From assembly GCF_000235425.2 (NCBI RefSeq), contig NZ_KI912266.1, positions 5,453,217-5,517,216 of the forward strand: a DNA stretch of 64,000 nucleotides, in the 5' to 3' direction. The notes below the pieces were generated by a model. The model had not been told where the DNA came from. It made no database searches and saw nothing but the letters and a program-made list of their open reading frames with translations. Below, piece after piece: positions 35,149 through 43,861 of the stretch (position 1 is the first letter of the stretch; the number at the start of each line of letters is the position of its first letter). The stretch comes from Pseudofrankia saprophytica (GTDB lineage Bacteria; Actinomycetota; Actinomycetes; Frankiales; Frankiaceae). The position numbers and the translations under genes were made by a program.

Positions 35149-35482
35149 ACGCAGCGCTCACCACCACCGTTCCGATCTTGTAGAACACCGTTCGCCGGGT
35201 TGGCGGCCGACGAGATCGCGAGATCGTTCTCAGACGCGTCGGGCGGAGCCGGGGAGAACGATCGGACGGGCGGCCTCCCGGGCGGCCCGGAGGGCCCGAG
35301 GGCCCACGCCCGCCGGGGCTCCTGGGGCTCCACCGGGCGGACCCGAAGATCCGCGCGCGCCTGCACCGCGGCACCTCGCTGTTGGGCCCCAGCCTGGCGC
35401 TTTGGTCGCGATGCCCGGGGATGGGAGCTGTGTTACGGTCCATTTGAACACTGGTCAAATGGAGAGCGGAGGTCGTATCACC
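35149..35482. other. 334-bp divergent TetR/SDR intergenic region
   Basis: The only clear element is the 23-bp palindrome at 35440-35462. The rest is GC-rich sequence with no recognisable gene; small frames here lack family features. Confidence 0.5.
35440..35462. promoter_or_regulatory. TetR operator candidate CCATTTGA-N7-TCAAATGG
   Basis: Two perfect 8-bp arms (35440-35447 and 35455-35462) are separated by 7 bp, 20 nt before ATG 35483 and overlapping the start of its ribosome binding site region. It is AT-rich against the background, and the geometry suits a TetR dimer. Confidence 0.75.
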
Positions 35483-36343
35483 ATGCAGCGACAGGAGGAG
35501 CTGGACCTCACCGGCAAGGTCGTGATCATCACGGGAGCCAGCCGGGGGGTCGGCGCCCGGGCGGCCCAGACGTTCGCCCGTCGCGGCGCCAAGGTGGTGC
35601 TGGCCGCCCGGACGGTCGAGCCGGACAGGAAGCTGCCCGGCACCCTGAACGAGACGCTGGCGGAGCTCGAGAAGCTGGGAGCCGGCGCGATCGCCGTGCA
35701 GACCGACCTGGCCAGCGAGGCGGATCTCCAGCACCTGGTCGATGCCGCTGTCGAGCGGTTCGGGGGCGTCGACGTGCTCGTCAACAACGCGGCGGCCACC
35801 ACCGGTGACATCTGGAACAAGCGATTTCTGGAGCTGACGCGCGAGGACTGGCTGTACCAGTTCGACGTCAACCTCCATGCGCCCTTCACCCTCATGCAGC
35901 TGGTGACGCCCATCATGGAGAGCCGCGGCGGCGGGCGCATCATCAACCTCAGCACTGGCAGCGGCGAGGTCTTCCGCCAGCCGGAGGAGCTCCCCAAGCT
36001 CGAGGCCGTCGGTAAGTTCAGCCTCGCCGTGCCCGGCTACTACTCCAGCAAGCGGGCGCTCGACCGGCTCGGCAACGCCCTCGCGCCCGAGCTGGCCCGG
36101 AAGAACATCTTCGTGATCGGCCTGCACCCGGGCCTGGTGGCCACCGAGCTTGTCGCCATCCGCGTCAAAGAGGCCGGCCTCGACGACTCGGTAGCCGTGC
36201 CGATGGAGGTCCCCGCGCGCATGATTGCCTATTTCGCCTCGTGCGCCGATCCCAAGGAGTACACGGGCCGCCTGTTCTGGGCCGAGCGCGAGCTCAAGGA
36301 GTTCGGGCTCGACCTGGACGACCAGCCCGCGGTCACCGCCTGA
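35483..36343 (+). CDS. SDR-family oxidoreductase
   Basis: This 286-residue classical SDR shows NAD(P) motif GASRGVGARAA (about 16-26), NNAA, and an active site with GYYSSKRALDRLGNALAPELA (Tyr/Lys) before the LHPGLVATELV segment. The sequence resembles the actinobacterial group acting on lipid or steroid hydroxyls, but the substrate cannot be read. The start has GAGAGCGGAGG 13-23 nt upstream of ATG 35483, with the operator palindrome immediately before that. It is followed after 43 nt by a second SDR, and both are likely repressed by the divergent TetR protein. Confidence 0.9.
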   Translation: MQRQEELDLTGKVVIITGASRGVGARAAQTFARRGAKVVLAARTVEPDRKLPGTLNETLAELEKLGAGAIAVQTDLASEADLQHLVDAAVERFGGVDVLVNNAAATTGDIWNKRFLELTREDWLYQFDVNLHAPFTLMQLVTPIMESRGGGRIINLSTGSGEVFRQPEELPKLEAVGKFSLAVPGYYSSKRALDRLGNALAPELARKNIFVIGLHPGLVATELVAIRVKEAGLDDSVAVPMEVPARMIAYFASCADPKEYTGRLFWAERELKEFGLDLDDQPAVTA

Positions 36344-36386
36344 ACCCCAGAGGATCGACGGGGCCGCCGACGAACGAAAGGAAATC

Positions 36387-37157
36387 ATGGATCTGGAGAA
36401 GTACGGGCCATGGGCTCTGGTCGTCGGCGGCTCGGAGGGCATCGGCGAGAGCTACGCCCGAAAGCTTGCGGCGCAGGGGTTCAACCTGGTCCTCACGGCC
36501 CGGAAGACCGGTCCCTTACAGGCGTTGGCCGAAGACCTGAGCACGGGGGGCGCACAGGTCCGCACCCTGTCCGTCGACCTGAGCGAGCCGGACGCGCTGG
36601 AGCGGACCCGGACCGCGACCGACGACATCGAGGTCGGCCTGCTCATCTACAACGCCGGCGCCAACAGCGTGCGCGGTGATTTCGTCGAGCTGGACCCGGC
36701 CGTCTACCGGTCGGTCATCGCCGTCAATGTGCTCGGTCAGGCCGAGTTTGCCCGGCACTACGGCGCCCTGATGTGCGCGCGCGGACGCGGGGGAATCATT
36801 CTGTCCGGCTCGGGTGCCAGCTTCATGGGCGCACCGTCCCTGGCCGCCTACTGCGGGTCGAAGGCTTTCAGCCGGGTTTTCAGCGAAGCCCTGTGGATCG
36901 AGTGCGAAAAGTACGGCGTCGACGTGCTGCACCTCAGCGTCGGCTTCACGGCCACTCCGGCGATGGCTCGGCTGGGATATCCCCTCGACGCCGCCCAGCC
37001 GCCCGACGAGACCGCCCAGGAAGCCCTGGACAACATCGCCAACGGTCCGCTGTGGATCGCGGGCGGAAAGTCGTCCTTCGAGACGGCGATAAACCGGTCC
37101 ACGGTCCCGGGTCGGGCCGAGGCCGTACGGACGTTCGCCACTCCGGGACGGTTCTGA
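36387..37157 (+). CDS. SDR-family oxidoreductase (classical-type)
   Basis: This 256-residue SDR has GGSEGIGESYARKLAAQG at the nucleotide-binding turn, a YNAGAN segment replacing the usual NNAG, GSGASFMG, and an active site SLAAYCGSKAFSRVFSEAL (Tyr-Cys-Gly-Ser-Lys). The ECEKYGVDVLHLSVGFTATPAM segment fits the subgroup that reduces keto groups on long or polycyclic substrates. GAAAGGAA is 9 nt upstream of ATG 36387. It is the second gene of a two-SDR operon. A 15-bp repeat array follows. Confidence 0.9.
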   Translation: MDLEKYGPWALVVGGSEGIGESYARKLAAQGFNLVLTARKTGPLQALAEDLSTGGAQVRTLSVDLSEPDALERTRTATDDIEVGLLIYNAGANSVRGDFVELDPAVYRSVIAVNVLGQAEFARHYGALMCARGRGGIILSGSGASFMGAPSLAAYCGSKAFSRVFSEALWIECEKYGVDVLHLSVGFTATPAMARLGYPLDAAQPPDETAQEALDNIANGPLWIAGGKSSFETAINRSTVPGRAEAVRTFATPGRF

Positions 37158-37170
37158 CGCCACCCTGAGC

Positions 37171-37215
37171 CCGGCGGGCATGACTCCGGCGGGCATGACT
37201 CCGGCGGGTAGAAGC
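37171..37215. repeat. Three 15-bp tandem repeats (CCGGCGGGCATGACT)
   Basis: Identical units occur at 37171 and 37186, with a degenerate third at 37201. Lies 14 nt downstream of the second SDR stop. Confidence 0.7.
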
Positions 37216-37239
37216 CCGGTGCCCGTCAGGGCGAGCCGG

Positions 37240-37610
37240 CCACGGGAACGTCCGGTCGATCGCCCGCGCTGGTAGTCCAGCCCGCGGCGCCGCGATCCGC
37301 GGGCACTCGGCGGCCCCCGCGTTCACGACCCGGACGGCCCCCTCCGCGTCGAGCCCCTCCGCGTCGAGGCAGATGCCGACGGGCCGGACGTCTAGCGTCG
37401 AGCGTCGCCCACACCCGCCGCCCGAACAGGTCGCCACCGGCGGAACGCTCGAACGCCGTCAGCCGCCTCGGTCACCGTCCAGACCGTGCCGGTGGTCTGA
37501 TCGGAGCCCCAGAGACGGCCGTCGTGCCAACGCGGGCCTTCCGGGAAGGTGATCCCGGCGCACAGCGCCGTCGCGGACCGGCCACCATCGCGTTCCTCCC
37601 GCCAGGCCGT
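37240..37610 (-). pseudogene. Decayed SMP-30/gluconolactonase-like gene
   Basis: Minus-strand reading gives pieces of an SMP-30/gluconolactonase protein in three frames. TALCAGITFPEGPRWHDGRLWGSDQTTGTVWTV (about 37580-37470) matches the family N-terminus (FPEGPRWHDGRLW). A different frame gives GDLFGRRVWATLDA (about 37430-37390), and a third gives RPVGICLDAEG followed by a repeated LDAEGAVRVVNAGA (about 37385-37310). At least two frameshifts and a 12- to 15-bp duplication separate them, and the C-terminal half is missing. This is a pseudogene remnant, not a functional hydrolase. Confidence 0.75.
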
Positions 37611-37697
37611 CGGCCTTGCCGCGCCATGCCGACGCGCCGAAAGGTCGGCTCGGCACCTCTCCGTCAGGTTGACACCGCGGCGCGCCCCGACAAGGAT

Positions 37698-37717
37698 GAA
37701 TAAAGTATCCAATATTC
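37698..37717. promoter_or_regulatory. AT-rich dyad upstream of ABC binding protein
   Basis: GAATA and TATTC flank a 10-bp centre in an AT-rich 20-bp stretch 48 nt before ATG 37765. Such local AT richness often marks a promoter or operator in this kind of genome. Confidence 0.35.
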
Positions 37718-37764
37718 AACTGACCGGCGTCGCTCGTCGTGCGGCCTCGGCAGAAGGAGACAGT

Positions 37765-39111
37765 ATGTGGCGCCCCAGTCGGGTTGCTCTGGTCTTATCC
37801 GTGGCCTGCGCGGTCGGCATCGCCGGCTGCGGCGGCAACGGTGACGGCGGCGGCTCCGCCCCGGTCACGGTCAACCCGTCGCTGAGCAAGCTCGGCCCGG
37901 ACCACGGCTGGGACCAGACGAACGTCACCGTCGATCCCGCCTCGCTCGACTGCAACACCAAGGCGCCCGACCCGAACCGCGGCGTCACCCCCACCTCTGT
38001 GAAGATCGGCGGGCTGGTATCCCTCACCAGCCCCGCGGGTGCCGCGTTCGGTGACGTTCCCGCGGGTGCCAAGGCCCGGTTCGCGCGGGCGAACGCGCAG
38101 GGCGGCGTCAACGGACGCCAGATCGACTTCCTCGACACACGCGACGACGGCAGCGACGCGGCCCGCACCGCCGACCAGGCCCGCGCCCTCGTCGAGAAGG
38201 ACCAGCCCTTCGCCTCGATCGTGACCACCACCGGTGGCAACTACATCGACTCGTTCTGCTCCGAGGTCATGCCGTTCTTCGGCTGGGGTACCAACCCCGG
38301 CTTCTGCGGCAACGCCATCGGCTTCGGCATCACCGGCTGCCAGGCACCGACCTCCGGCAGCCAGCGGTCCGTCGACACCGGCGGCGCGCTGACCGTCGCG
38401 AACGCGCTGCCCGCGGGGGCCTCGAAGACCCTCGCGCTGATCGGACTCGACAACGACTCCGCCCGGCAGGGCATCATCACGGTCCGCCAGGGCTTCGAGA
38501 CGGCCGGGTTCAAGGCCGTATACGAGAAGACGCCGATCCCGGTGTCCGGGCTCACCGACCCGACGCCCATCGTCAGCGCGGTCATGCAGGCCGACGCGGG
38601 CAAGCCTCCCGCTGTCGTCTTCTTCGTCGCCCAGTTCGGTGACGCGACCAAGCTCTCCGGCGCTCTCAAGGCGGCCGGCTACAAGGGACTGGTCGTCTCC
38701 CCCATCTACGACCCGCGCGTGTCCGGCATCCCCGAGCTCGACGGCACCTACGCCCTGCTGCAGTGGCAGGGCGGGTTCAACACCGACGTCCCCGGCGTCG
38801 CCCAGATGGCCACCGACATCGAGAAGTACTCGTCCGGCACGGCGCTGAGCCTGACCGCGATGGCCGGCTACTGGGCCGCCGACATGCTGGTCACGGCCCT
38901 GCAGAAAACCGGCAAGGACCTGACCGTCGACTCGTTCCTGAAGACGCTCAACGGCGCCAGCTACACCAACTACGTCGCCGGAGCCCTGCCCGAGACCCGC
39001 TGGCCCGTCAACCACCTCGCGCCCGCCCCCTGCGAGACGCTGGCTCACCTGACAAACGGGAAGTGGGCCGCTCCCCCGCTGCAGTGCGGAGCCATCACCA
39101 AGGTGTCCTGA
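37765..39111 (+). CDS. ABC transporter substrate-binding lipoprotein (branched-chain amino acid type)
   Basis: This 448-residue protein begins with a signal and lipobox (VALVLSVACAVGIAGC, Cys20), so it is a membrane-anchored extracellular lipoprotein. The body resembles the peripla_BP_6/LivK fold: KIGGLVSLTSPAGAAFGDVPAGAKARFARANAQGGVNGRQIDFLDTRDDGSDAARTADQARALVE, SIVTTTGG, and GYWAADMLVTALQKTGKDLT. LivK-like domains in actinobacteria also bind aromatics and other carboxylates. AGAAGGAGACAGT precedes ATG 37765. No transporter permease genes are adjacent in the window, so the partner system is elsewhere. A long hairpin follows. Confidence 0.92.
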   Translation: MWRPSRVALVLSVACAVGIAGCGGNGDGGGSAPVTVNPSLSKLGPDHGWDQTNVTVDPASLDCNTKAPDPNRGVTPTSVKIGGLVSLTSPAGAAFGDVPAGAKARFARANAQGGVNGRQIDFLDTRDDGSDAARTADQARALVEKDQPFASIVTTTGGNYIDSFCSEVMPFFGWGTNPGFCGNAIGFGITGCQAPTSGSQRSVDTGGALTVANALPAGASKTLALIGLDNDSARQGIITVRQGFETAGFKAVYEKTPIPVSGLTDPTPIVSAVMQADAGKPPAVVFFVAQFGDATKLSGALKAAGYKGLVVSPIYDPRVSGIPELDGTYALLQWQGGFNTDVPGVAQMATDIEKYSSGTALSLTAMAGYWAADMLVTALQKTGKDLTVDSFLKTLNGASYTNYVAGALPETRWPVNHLAPAPCETLAHLTNGKWAAPPLQCGAITKVS

Positions 39112-39147
39112 CAGCCGGTTCACGACTGGCGGGGTGTCGTCGGAGAC

Positions 39148-39193
39148 GCGGCACCGCCAGCACGGCCGGCGCCGGCCGTGCTGGCGGTGCCGC
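39148..39193. terminator. 23-bp perfect stem terminator
   Basis: A fully complementary stem runs from 39148 to 39193 with no free central bases (the hairpin would open to a 4-nt loop). It lies 37 nt after the stop of the binding-protein gene. Confidence 0.85.
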
Positions 39194-39414
39194 ACGTGTC
39201 TGCCAGTTCGGGGCCGACAGCCGGCCCCACCTTTCCGATCGGCCCGCAGCCGGACCGCTCCCCCGCCAGGGCCAGGCCCGCGCGCCGCGAGCGGTCGGCT
39301 CACCACATCGTTTCGTACAGATTTCGGCGCGATGACGAAGTCGGGACTTTTGGGCCCGCGACCGGCTAGAGTCCTCCTGTTCCTGATCGGCCGATGTCAG
39401 GCACCGGGGGCACC

Positions 39415-40140
39415 ATGAACAGCAGGCACGACATCGCGGGTGGGCGGTTTTCAGGCCGCGAGGCCATGACGGCGACCGTCGCCCGGGCGGCGGGCTCGCC
39501 GCCCACCACCCGGACACCCGTCACCCGGACGACGGCCCCGCCGTCGCCCTGGAGCGCCCAGAGCGCGACCACCGAATGGTTCGTCCCGACGCCGCCGCCC
39601 AAGCCGGCAGGCTCGGACGGCCCGCCGACGCCGCCAGCGGCGTCGGCGGCCCGCTGGCGAGGGCGACGAACGCTGGCCGCCGCGGCGAGCGTCGCGACCC
39701 TGGCGGCCGCGGTGACCATCAGCGCACTGCTGGTTCCCGGTGACCGGCCCACCAGGTCACCGGACGCGTCGTCCCAGCTGGCGGCCCGGGCCGCGGGCTC
39801 CTGGGTGAACCACTACGCGCTGGCGGGAAGCCACGCCGACTACCAGCTGACGATCGACGGCAGGCGATGGCATCTCACCGGTGAGGACTATGTCGTCGCG
39901 GGAGCTCGTCACGACGGGATCCGGCAGACCTGCTCGGGAACCGTCACGGCGGATGACTATCAGCTGACCTTCGCCACCGCGACCCGCACGGCGGAGCCCA
40001 TCGGTTCCGGCCTGCCCGGCCGACAGACCGGCGGCTCGTTCTGCGCCGGTACCTTCAACGCGGTCCTCTACCCGGCGGGCCAGGCACTCGACCTCATCGA
40101 CCCGAAGTCGGTGCGGACCTACCAGCTGCGCCGCCCCTGA
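39415..40140 (+). CDS. Hypothetical membrane-anchored protein
   Basis: Not recognised. The 241-residue product has a Thr/Pro-rich, positively charged N-terminal region, one transmembrane segment (RRTLAAAASVATLAAAVTISALLVP, about 84-108), and an outside C-terminal domain of about 130 residues. That domain is regular in hydrophobic spacing (HYALAGSHADYQLTIDGRRWHLTGEDYVVAGARHDG, QTCSGTVTADDYQLTF, and a Cys pair). It may be a small beta-rich sensor or lipocalin-like domain. ATG 39415 is chosen because GGGGG lies 6 nt upstream; ATG 39394 is possible. Confidence 0.55.
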   Translation: MNSRHDIAGGRFSGREAMTATVARAAGSPPTTRTPVTRTTAPPSPWSAQSATTEWFVPTPPPKPAGSDGPPTPPAASAARWRGRRTLAAAASVATLAAAVTISALLVPGDRPTRSPDASSQLAARAAGSWVNHYALAGSHADYQLTIDGRRWHLTGEDYVVAGARHDGIRQTCSGTVTADDYQLTFATATRTAEPIGSGLPGRQTGGSFCAGTFNAVLYPAGQALDLIDPKSVRTYQLRRP

Positions 40141-40300
40141 CGCCACCCCCACAGCGACCGCTCTTGAAAACCGCGCCCGGCCACGACGAGGAGCTGCGCA
40201 GCTCGGTGTTCTTCGAACGTGATCTGCGTGCGACGTCCCTCCGCGGCGCGGTCGACGCCGCGCTGCTGGCCTCGGTGGGGGAGCGCCGAGGTCGAGGCAG

Positions 40301-40921
40301 TTACCGTTTCTGGACGGTGTAGGTCAGGTGGGTCACCCGCCGCGTCGGCTCCGCGCGGATCGGTTCCAGGGCGACGTGGCCTGCGTCCACGCCCTCGAAC
40401 AGGCGGATTCCGGAGCCGAACAGTACGGGTGAGAGCGCGATCGTGAACTCGTCGATCAGGCCGGCGTTGACGTACTCCAGGATCGTCGCGCCGCCGCCCG
40501 CGATGCGGACGTCCCGGTCGCCGGCGGCGTCGCGGGCCTGGTCGAGCGCGGTTTCGATGCCGTCGTTGACGAAGTGGAAGGTGGTCCCGCCCGGCCGCTC
40601 CCAGGGGTCACGCTTCTCGTGCGTCACGACGAAGACCGGCGTGTGGAACGGCGCCTCCTGCGGCCACGCGTGCTCGCCGGCGTCGAACATGCGCTTGCCC
40701 ATGACGCTCGCGCCGGTGCGCTCGAACGTCTCCCGCGCGATGTCGTTGTCGCGCCCTTCCTCGCCGCCCTCGCCGAGCTTCAGGTTCTCCCGGAAGAACC
40801 GCAGCGGGAATATCCACTGCTGCAGCTCCATCCACTGCTGCCCCATCAGTTCCTCGGGGGACTCGGGCGCGATGAAACCGTCCAGCGACATCGACACGCT
40901 GAAGAACACCTTCCCGGCCAT
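40301..40921 (-). CDS. Dihydrofolate reductase-like (RibD C-terminal) family protein
   Basis: This protein of 206 residues has the RibD_C/DHFR-like fold: VFFSVSMSLDGFIAPESPEELMGQQW, GASVMGKRMFDAGE, and later RDVRIAGGGATILEYVNAGLIDEFTIALSPVLFGSGIRLFEG. These stand-alone proteins are common beside ArsR-type regulators and are thought to reduce small carbonyl or flavin-type substrates, not folate. Its ATG overlaps the TGA of the ArsR chimera by one base, so the two are co-translated. Confidence 0.9.
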   Translation of the reverse strand: MAGKVFFSVSMSLDGFIAPESPEELMGQQWMELQQWIFPLRFFRENLKLGEGGEEGRDNDIARETFERTGASVMGKRMFDAGEHAWPQEAPFHTPVFVVTHEKRDPWERPGGTTFHFVNDGIETALDQARDAAGDRDVRIAGGGATILEYVNAGLIDEFTIALSPVLFGSGIRLFEGVDAGHVALEPIRAEPTRRVTHLTYTVQKR

Positions 40922-41334
40922 CAGTCCTCGGCTCCCGTCCGAATGATCTCGGTGACGTAGGCAGCCAGGTTGTTCAGGGTCTGCTGGCCGCCCTCGATCG
41001 CGTGGTACTTCTCGACCGCCTCGTCGCGCAGCTCCCTGGTGGGGAACACCGTGCGCATCTCGATCCGGGTCGCCGCGCCGTCGGGCGCGAACGTCAGGAC
41101 CGACTCGAAGGCGTCAAGGCCGTACAGGCGTTGCTTGCCTGCCCTGCGGTCCCGCACCAGCCCGACCTCCCGCAGCACCCGCAGGTGTTTGGACGCCCCC
41201 GGCTGGGTCATCCCCAGCTCCTGGGCCAGCTCGGTCACCGGCCGCTCACCCGCCCGCAGCAGCACCAGGATCTCCCGACGCTGCGGCTCGGCGATCGCGT
41301 TGAAGACGTCCGACGTCGTCGCTGCTCGTGCCAT
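40921..41334 (-). CDS. ArsR-family regulator fused to an AHSA1/SRPBCC remnant
   Basis: Residues 1-62 or so form a complete ArsR winged helix (SDVFNAIAEPQRREILVLLRAGERPVTELAQELGMTQPGASKHLRVLREVGLVRDRRAGKQRLYGLDA). The remainder (FESVLTFAPDGAATRIEMRTVFPTRELRDEAVEKYHAIEGGQQTLNNLAAYVTEI) is the C-terminal strand-helix part of an AHSA1-type SRPBCC protein. The usual arrangement is ArsR gene, SRPBCC gene, then DHFR-like gene, so an in-frame deletion appears to have removed the ArsR tail and most of the SRPBCC protein. The junction lies near 41105-41120. The 137-residue product is far shorter than natural full ArsR-SRPBCC fusions. Confidence 0.85.
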   Translation of the reverse strand: MARAATTSDVFNAIAEPQRREILVLLRAGERPVTELAQELGMTQPGASKHLRVLREVGLVRDRRAGKQRLYGLDAFESVLTFAPDGAATRIEMRTVFPTRELRDEAVEKYHAIEGGQQTLNNLAAYVTEIIRTGAED

Positions 41335-41584
41335 GACCGCAACCATATTCCGATATCGGCATACGTCAAGCCTGGAGGAATCAGGCGAGTCCTGACAGTC
41401 GACGATCATGTTCTGATCATTGCTCGCGGGAACAGCGGCGACCGCCGGCACACACCGCGTGGCCCGGCCCGGCCTTGTCCTCAGGGACTGGTGCGCTGGC
41501 CACATTCGTGCGCGTCTACCGACCGGGCGGGACGAGAATCGGCTCGTTCTGACTACTGCACGGGGTGGACGGGTCGGAGGCGGG

Positions 41585-42547
41585 ATGAGCCCGGTCGAGA
41601 CCGGCGTGTCCGGTGGCACGGCGGTGCCAGCACAGGCAGGGCCAGCACGGGCGGAGCCGCCCGCGCGGCCGGGGCCGCCCGCGCCCGCGCCCGCGCCCGC
41701 GCTGCCGAACGAGGTGCTGGTGGACGGCGTGCCGATCCGCTACGCCGTGTCCGGGGCGGGCAGCCGCGACCTGCTGCTCGTGCATGGCTACCGGGCGCAC
41801 CACCTGTGGTGGTACCGGATGCTGCCGGCGCTGGAGGAGCGCTGGCGGGTGATCAGACTCGACCTCAGCGGCCACGGCGACAGCGGGCACCGCGAACACT
41901 ACGGCGTGGACATGTGGACCGCCGAGCTGATCGCGGTGCTCGACGCGGTCGGGTCCCGCCAGGCGCTGGTGATCGGTCACAGCATGGGCGGCCGGGTCGC
42001 GGCGGTCGCCGCGGCCAGCCACCCGGACCGGTTCGGCGGTGTCATCATGCTCGACTCGATGCTGCGGCCGGCCGGCTCGCCACCGCCACGGGTGGCGTCG
42101 CTCCCACCCGGGCGCGAGATCGTCTACACCTCGCGGGAGACCGCGACCGCGCGGTTCCGGCTGCAGCCACCGCAGCCGGAACCGTCGGCGGACCTGGTCC
42201 ACCCGGTCGCCGAGTACGCCGTGCGACCGACCACGAGCACGGGCGCCGAGGGCTGGACCTGGAAGTTCGACCAGCACGGACTCGCGCCGACCGACAACGA
42301 CCGGGTAGTGGACAGCCTGGCGCGGCTACGGATGCCGGTGTGGTACGTCCGCGCCGGACTCAGCCTGATCGTCACCGACGAGATCGCCGCGTACGCGCGC
42401 GGCGCGCTGCCCGCCGCAGCGACCTTCGTGACGCTGCCGGACGCCCACCATCACATGATTCTCGACGCCGCGGACGAGTGCGTCCGGCTGCTGGCGGACC
42501 TGCACGGCGACCTGGCCGCCGCCGTCCGCCCGCGTTACTCCTCCTGA
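41585..42547 (+). CDS. Alpha/beta hydrolase
   Basis: This 320-residue protein starts with a Pro/Ala-rich segment of about 40 residues, then the hydrolase fold with LLLVHGYRAHHLWWYRMLPAL, LDLSGHGDSGHR, nucleophile elbow GHSMGG and HHHMILD near the C-terminus supplying the His. The general pattern is that of 2-hydroxymuconic semialdehyde hydrolase-like or epoxide hydrolase-like enzymes. ATG 41585 follows GGAGG by 4 nt, so the start is secure. It is divergent from the ArsR chimera gene. Confidence 0.88.
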   Translation: MSPVETGVSGGTAVPAQAGPARAEPPARPGPPAPAPAPALPNEVLVDGVPIRYAVSGAGSRDLLLVHGYRAHHLWWYRMLPALEERWRVIRLDLSGHGDSGHREHYGVDMWTAELIAVLDAVGSRQALVIGHSMGGRVAAVAAASHPDRFGGVIMLDSMLRPAGSPPPRVASLPPGREIVYTSRETATARFRLQPPQPEPSADLVHPVAEYAVRPTTSTGAEGWTWKFDQHGLAPTDNDRVVDSLARLRMPVWYVRAGLSLIVTDEIAAYARGALPAAATFVTLPDAHHHMILDAADECVRLLADLHGDLAAAVRPRYSS

Positions 42548-42604
42548 TTCTGGAGAGTTTCGCCGCAGGGTCGAAGGCGGCGGCCCCATCCCGGTGGAGG
42601 TCGT

Positions 42605-43708
42605 TCAGGCCGCGGTGGGACCGAACTGGTCGGTGAAACGGCCGGTGAACAGGTCGACGCCCTTGTACTGGGAGACCGTCGTGGCCGAGACGACGGCCGG
42701 GCCCTCGGGGGTGGGCATCTGCCCGACGCCGCCGCGCGGTCCGAGCGGCAGCAGGATGATCGGATGTGGCAGCGGCTGGTAGGTGGTCGTGGGCCGCTCG
42801 CCCCGCAGCTGCGCGGTGATGTTCGTCGCCACGACCTCCGCATGCCGCAGGGCATACGCGGCCAGCTTGTCCTCGGCGACATCGGTGAGGTCGCCGACCG
42901 CGTAGACATGGTCGTGCCCCGCGACGTTCAGGGTGTCGGTCACGGCGACCTCGCCGCGCGCGGTGAGCGTGGTGAGCCGGCCGTCGGCAAGGTAGTCGTT
43001 GTTGAGACGCACCCCGTGGGCCTGGAACCAGATGTCGGCGGTGACCTCGGCGCCGTCGGCCGTGGCGACGGTGAACGTCCCGGCCCGGCCGGCCTCTGTC
43101 GGCGGCGGCGCCGTCAGGCTGACTCCCAGGCGCAGCTGGATGTCCAGGTCCTCGAGCTGGCGGTGCAGGTCGTCGCGCATATCCGGCTCGAAGCCCGCCA
43201 GCAGCGTCTCGGCGGGGTCGACGACGGTCACGGACTTGTTCGGCCAGGCATCCTTGATCTCACCGGCAAACTCCAGGCCGACCGGACCCGCGCCGACGAT
43301 CAGCACACGCTCGGCGTCGGCCAGCTCCTTGTGAGTGTCGCGCAGGTCCGCCAGCGCGTCCTCGGTCGCGTCAGCCTTCGACTTGGCCGGGTAGGCGTAG
43401 CTGGAGCCGGTGGCGAGCACCAGGTAGTCCGCCCGCACATGCCGCCCCGAGGAAAGGGTGACACCGCCGGAATCCACCGAGACCGCTCGCTCTCGAATCA
43501 CCGTGCCCCGGGTGAGCAGCGTGGCGAAAGGAAAAAACATCCTGGGAGCCCAGGCCGGTTGAACCAGCGCCCGCAGCGACCCGGCCGCGTTGACGAAGGC
43601 GTCCCGTGGATCGATCAGAACGACATCGGCCTCGGCTTCGGCCTCGAGGGCCTTGGCGACCGCCGCGCCGCCATAACCCCCGCCAATGACCACAACCGTA
43701 CCGCTCAT
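42605..43708 (-). CDS. NAD(P)/FAD-dependent oxidoreductase (NDH-2/AIF-like)
   Basis: This 367-residue protein has an N-terminal FAD dinucleotide fold (VVVIGGGYGGAAVAKAL), LVLATGSSYAYP, a second GAGPVGLEFAGEI for NAD(P), and VYAVGDLTDVAEDKLA near the FAD contact. The length and motifs match the pyridine nucleotide-disulfide family without active-site Cys pairs, that is NDH-2, AIF and ferredoxin reductase-like enzymes. No membrane anchor is evident. It is divergent from an XRE/MmyB regulator (43862), a frequent pairing that suggests redox-linked control. Confidence 0.9.
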   Translation of the reverse strand: MSGTVVVIGGGYGGAAVAKALEAEAEADVVLIDPRDAFVNAAGSLRALVQPAWAPRMFFPFATLLTRGTVIRERAVSVDSGGVTLSSGRHVRADYLVLATGSSYAYPAKSKADATEDALADLRDTHKELADAERVLIVGAGPVGLEFAGEIKDAWPNKSVTVVDPAETLLAGFEPDMRDDLHRQLEDLDIQLRLGVSLTAPPPTEAGRAGTFTVATADGAEVTADIWFQAHGVRLNNDYLADGRLTTLTARGEVAVTDTLNVAGHDHVYAVGDLTDVAEDKLAAYALRHAEVVATNITAQLRGERPTTTYQPLPHPIILLPLGPRGGVGQMPTPEGPAVVSATTVSQYKGVDLFTGRFTDQFGPTAA

Positions 43709-43861
43709 GATTCTCAGCTCCCGCGGACGCAGAGTCGGGCTCGACGTCGCCGAGCCCCTTTTTGGCGACTCTCGCCAGCGGGCGGGCGTTCAGGAAGGCC
43801 GCGCGGAGGGTGGTAGTGACGGGGACACCAACAACGGTGGGGACGCTGTTACGGTCGGACC

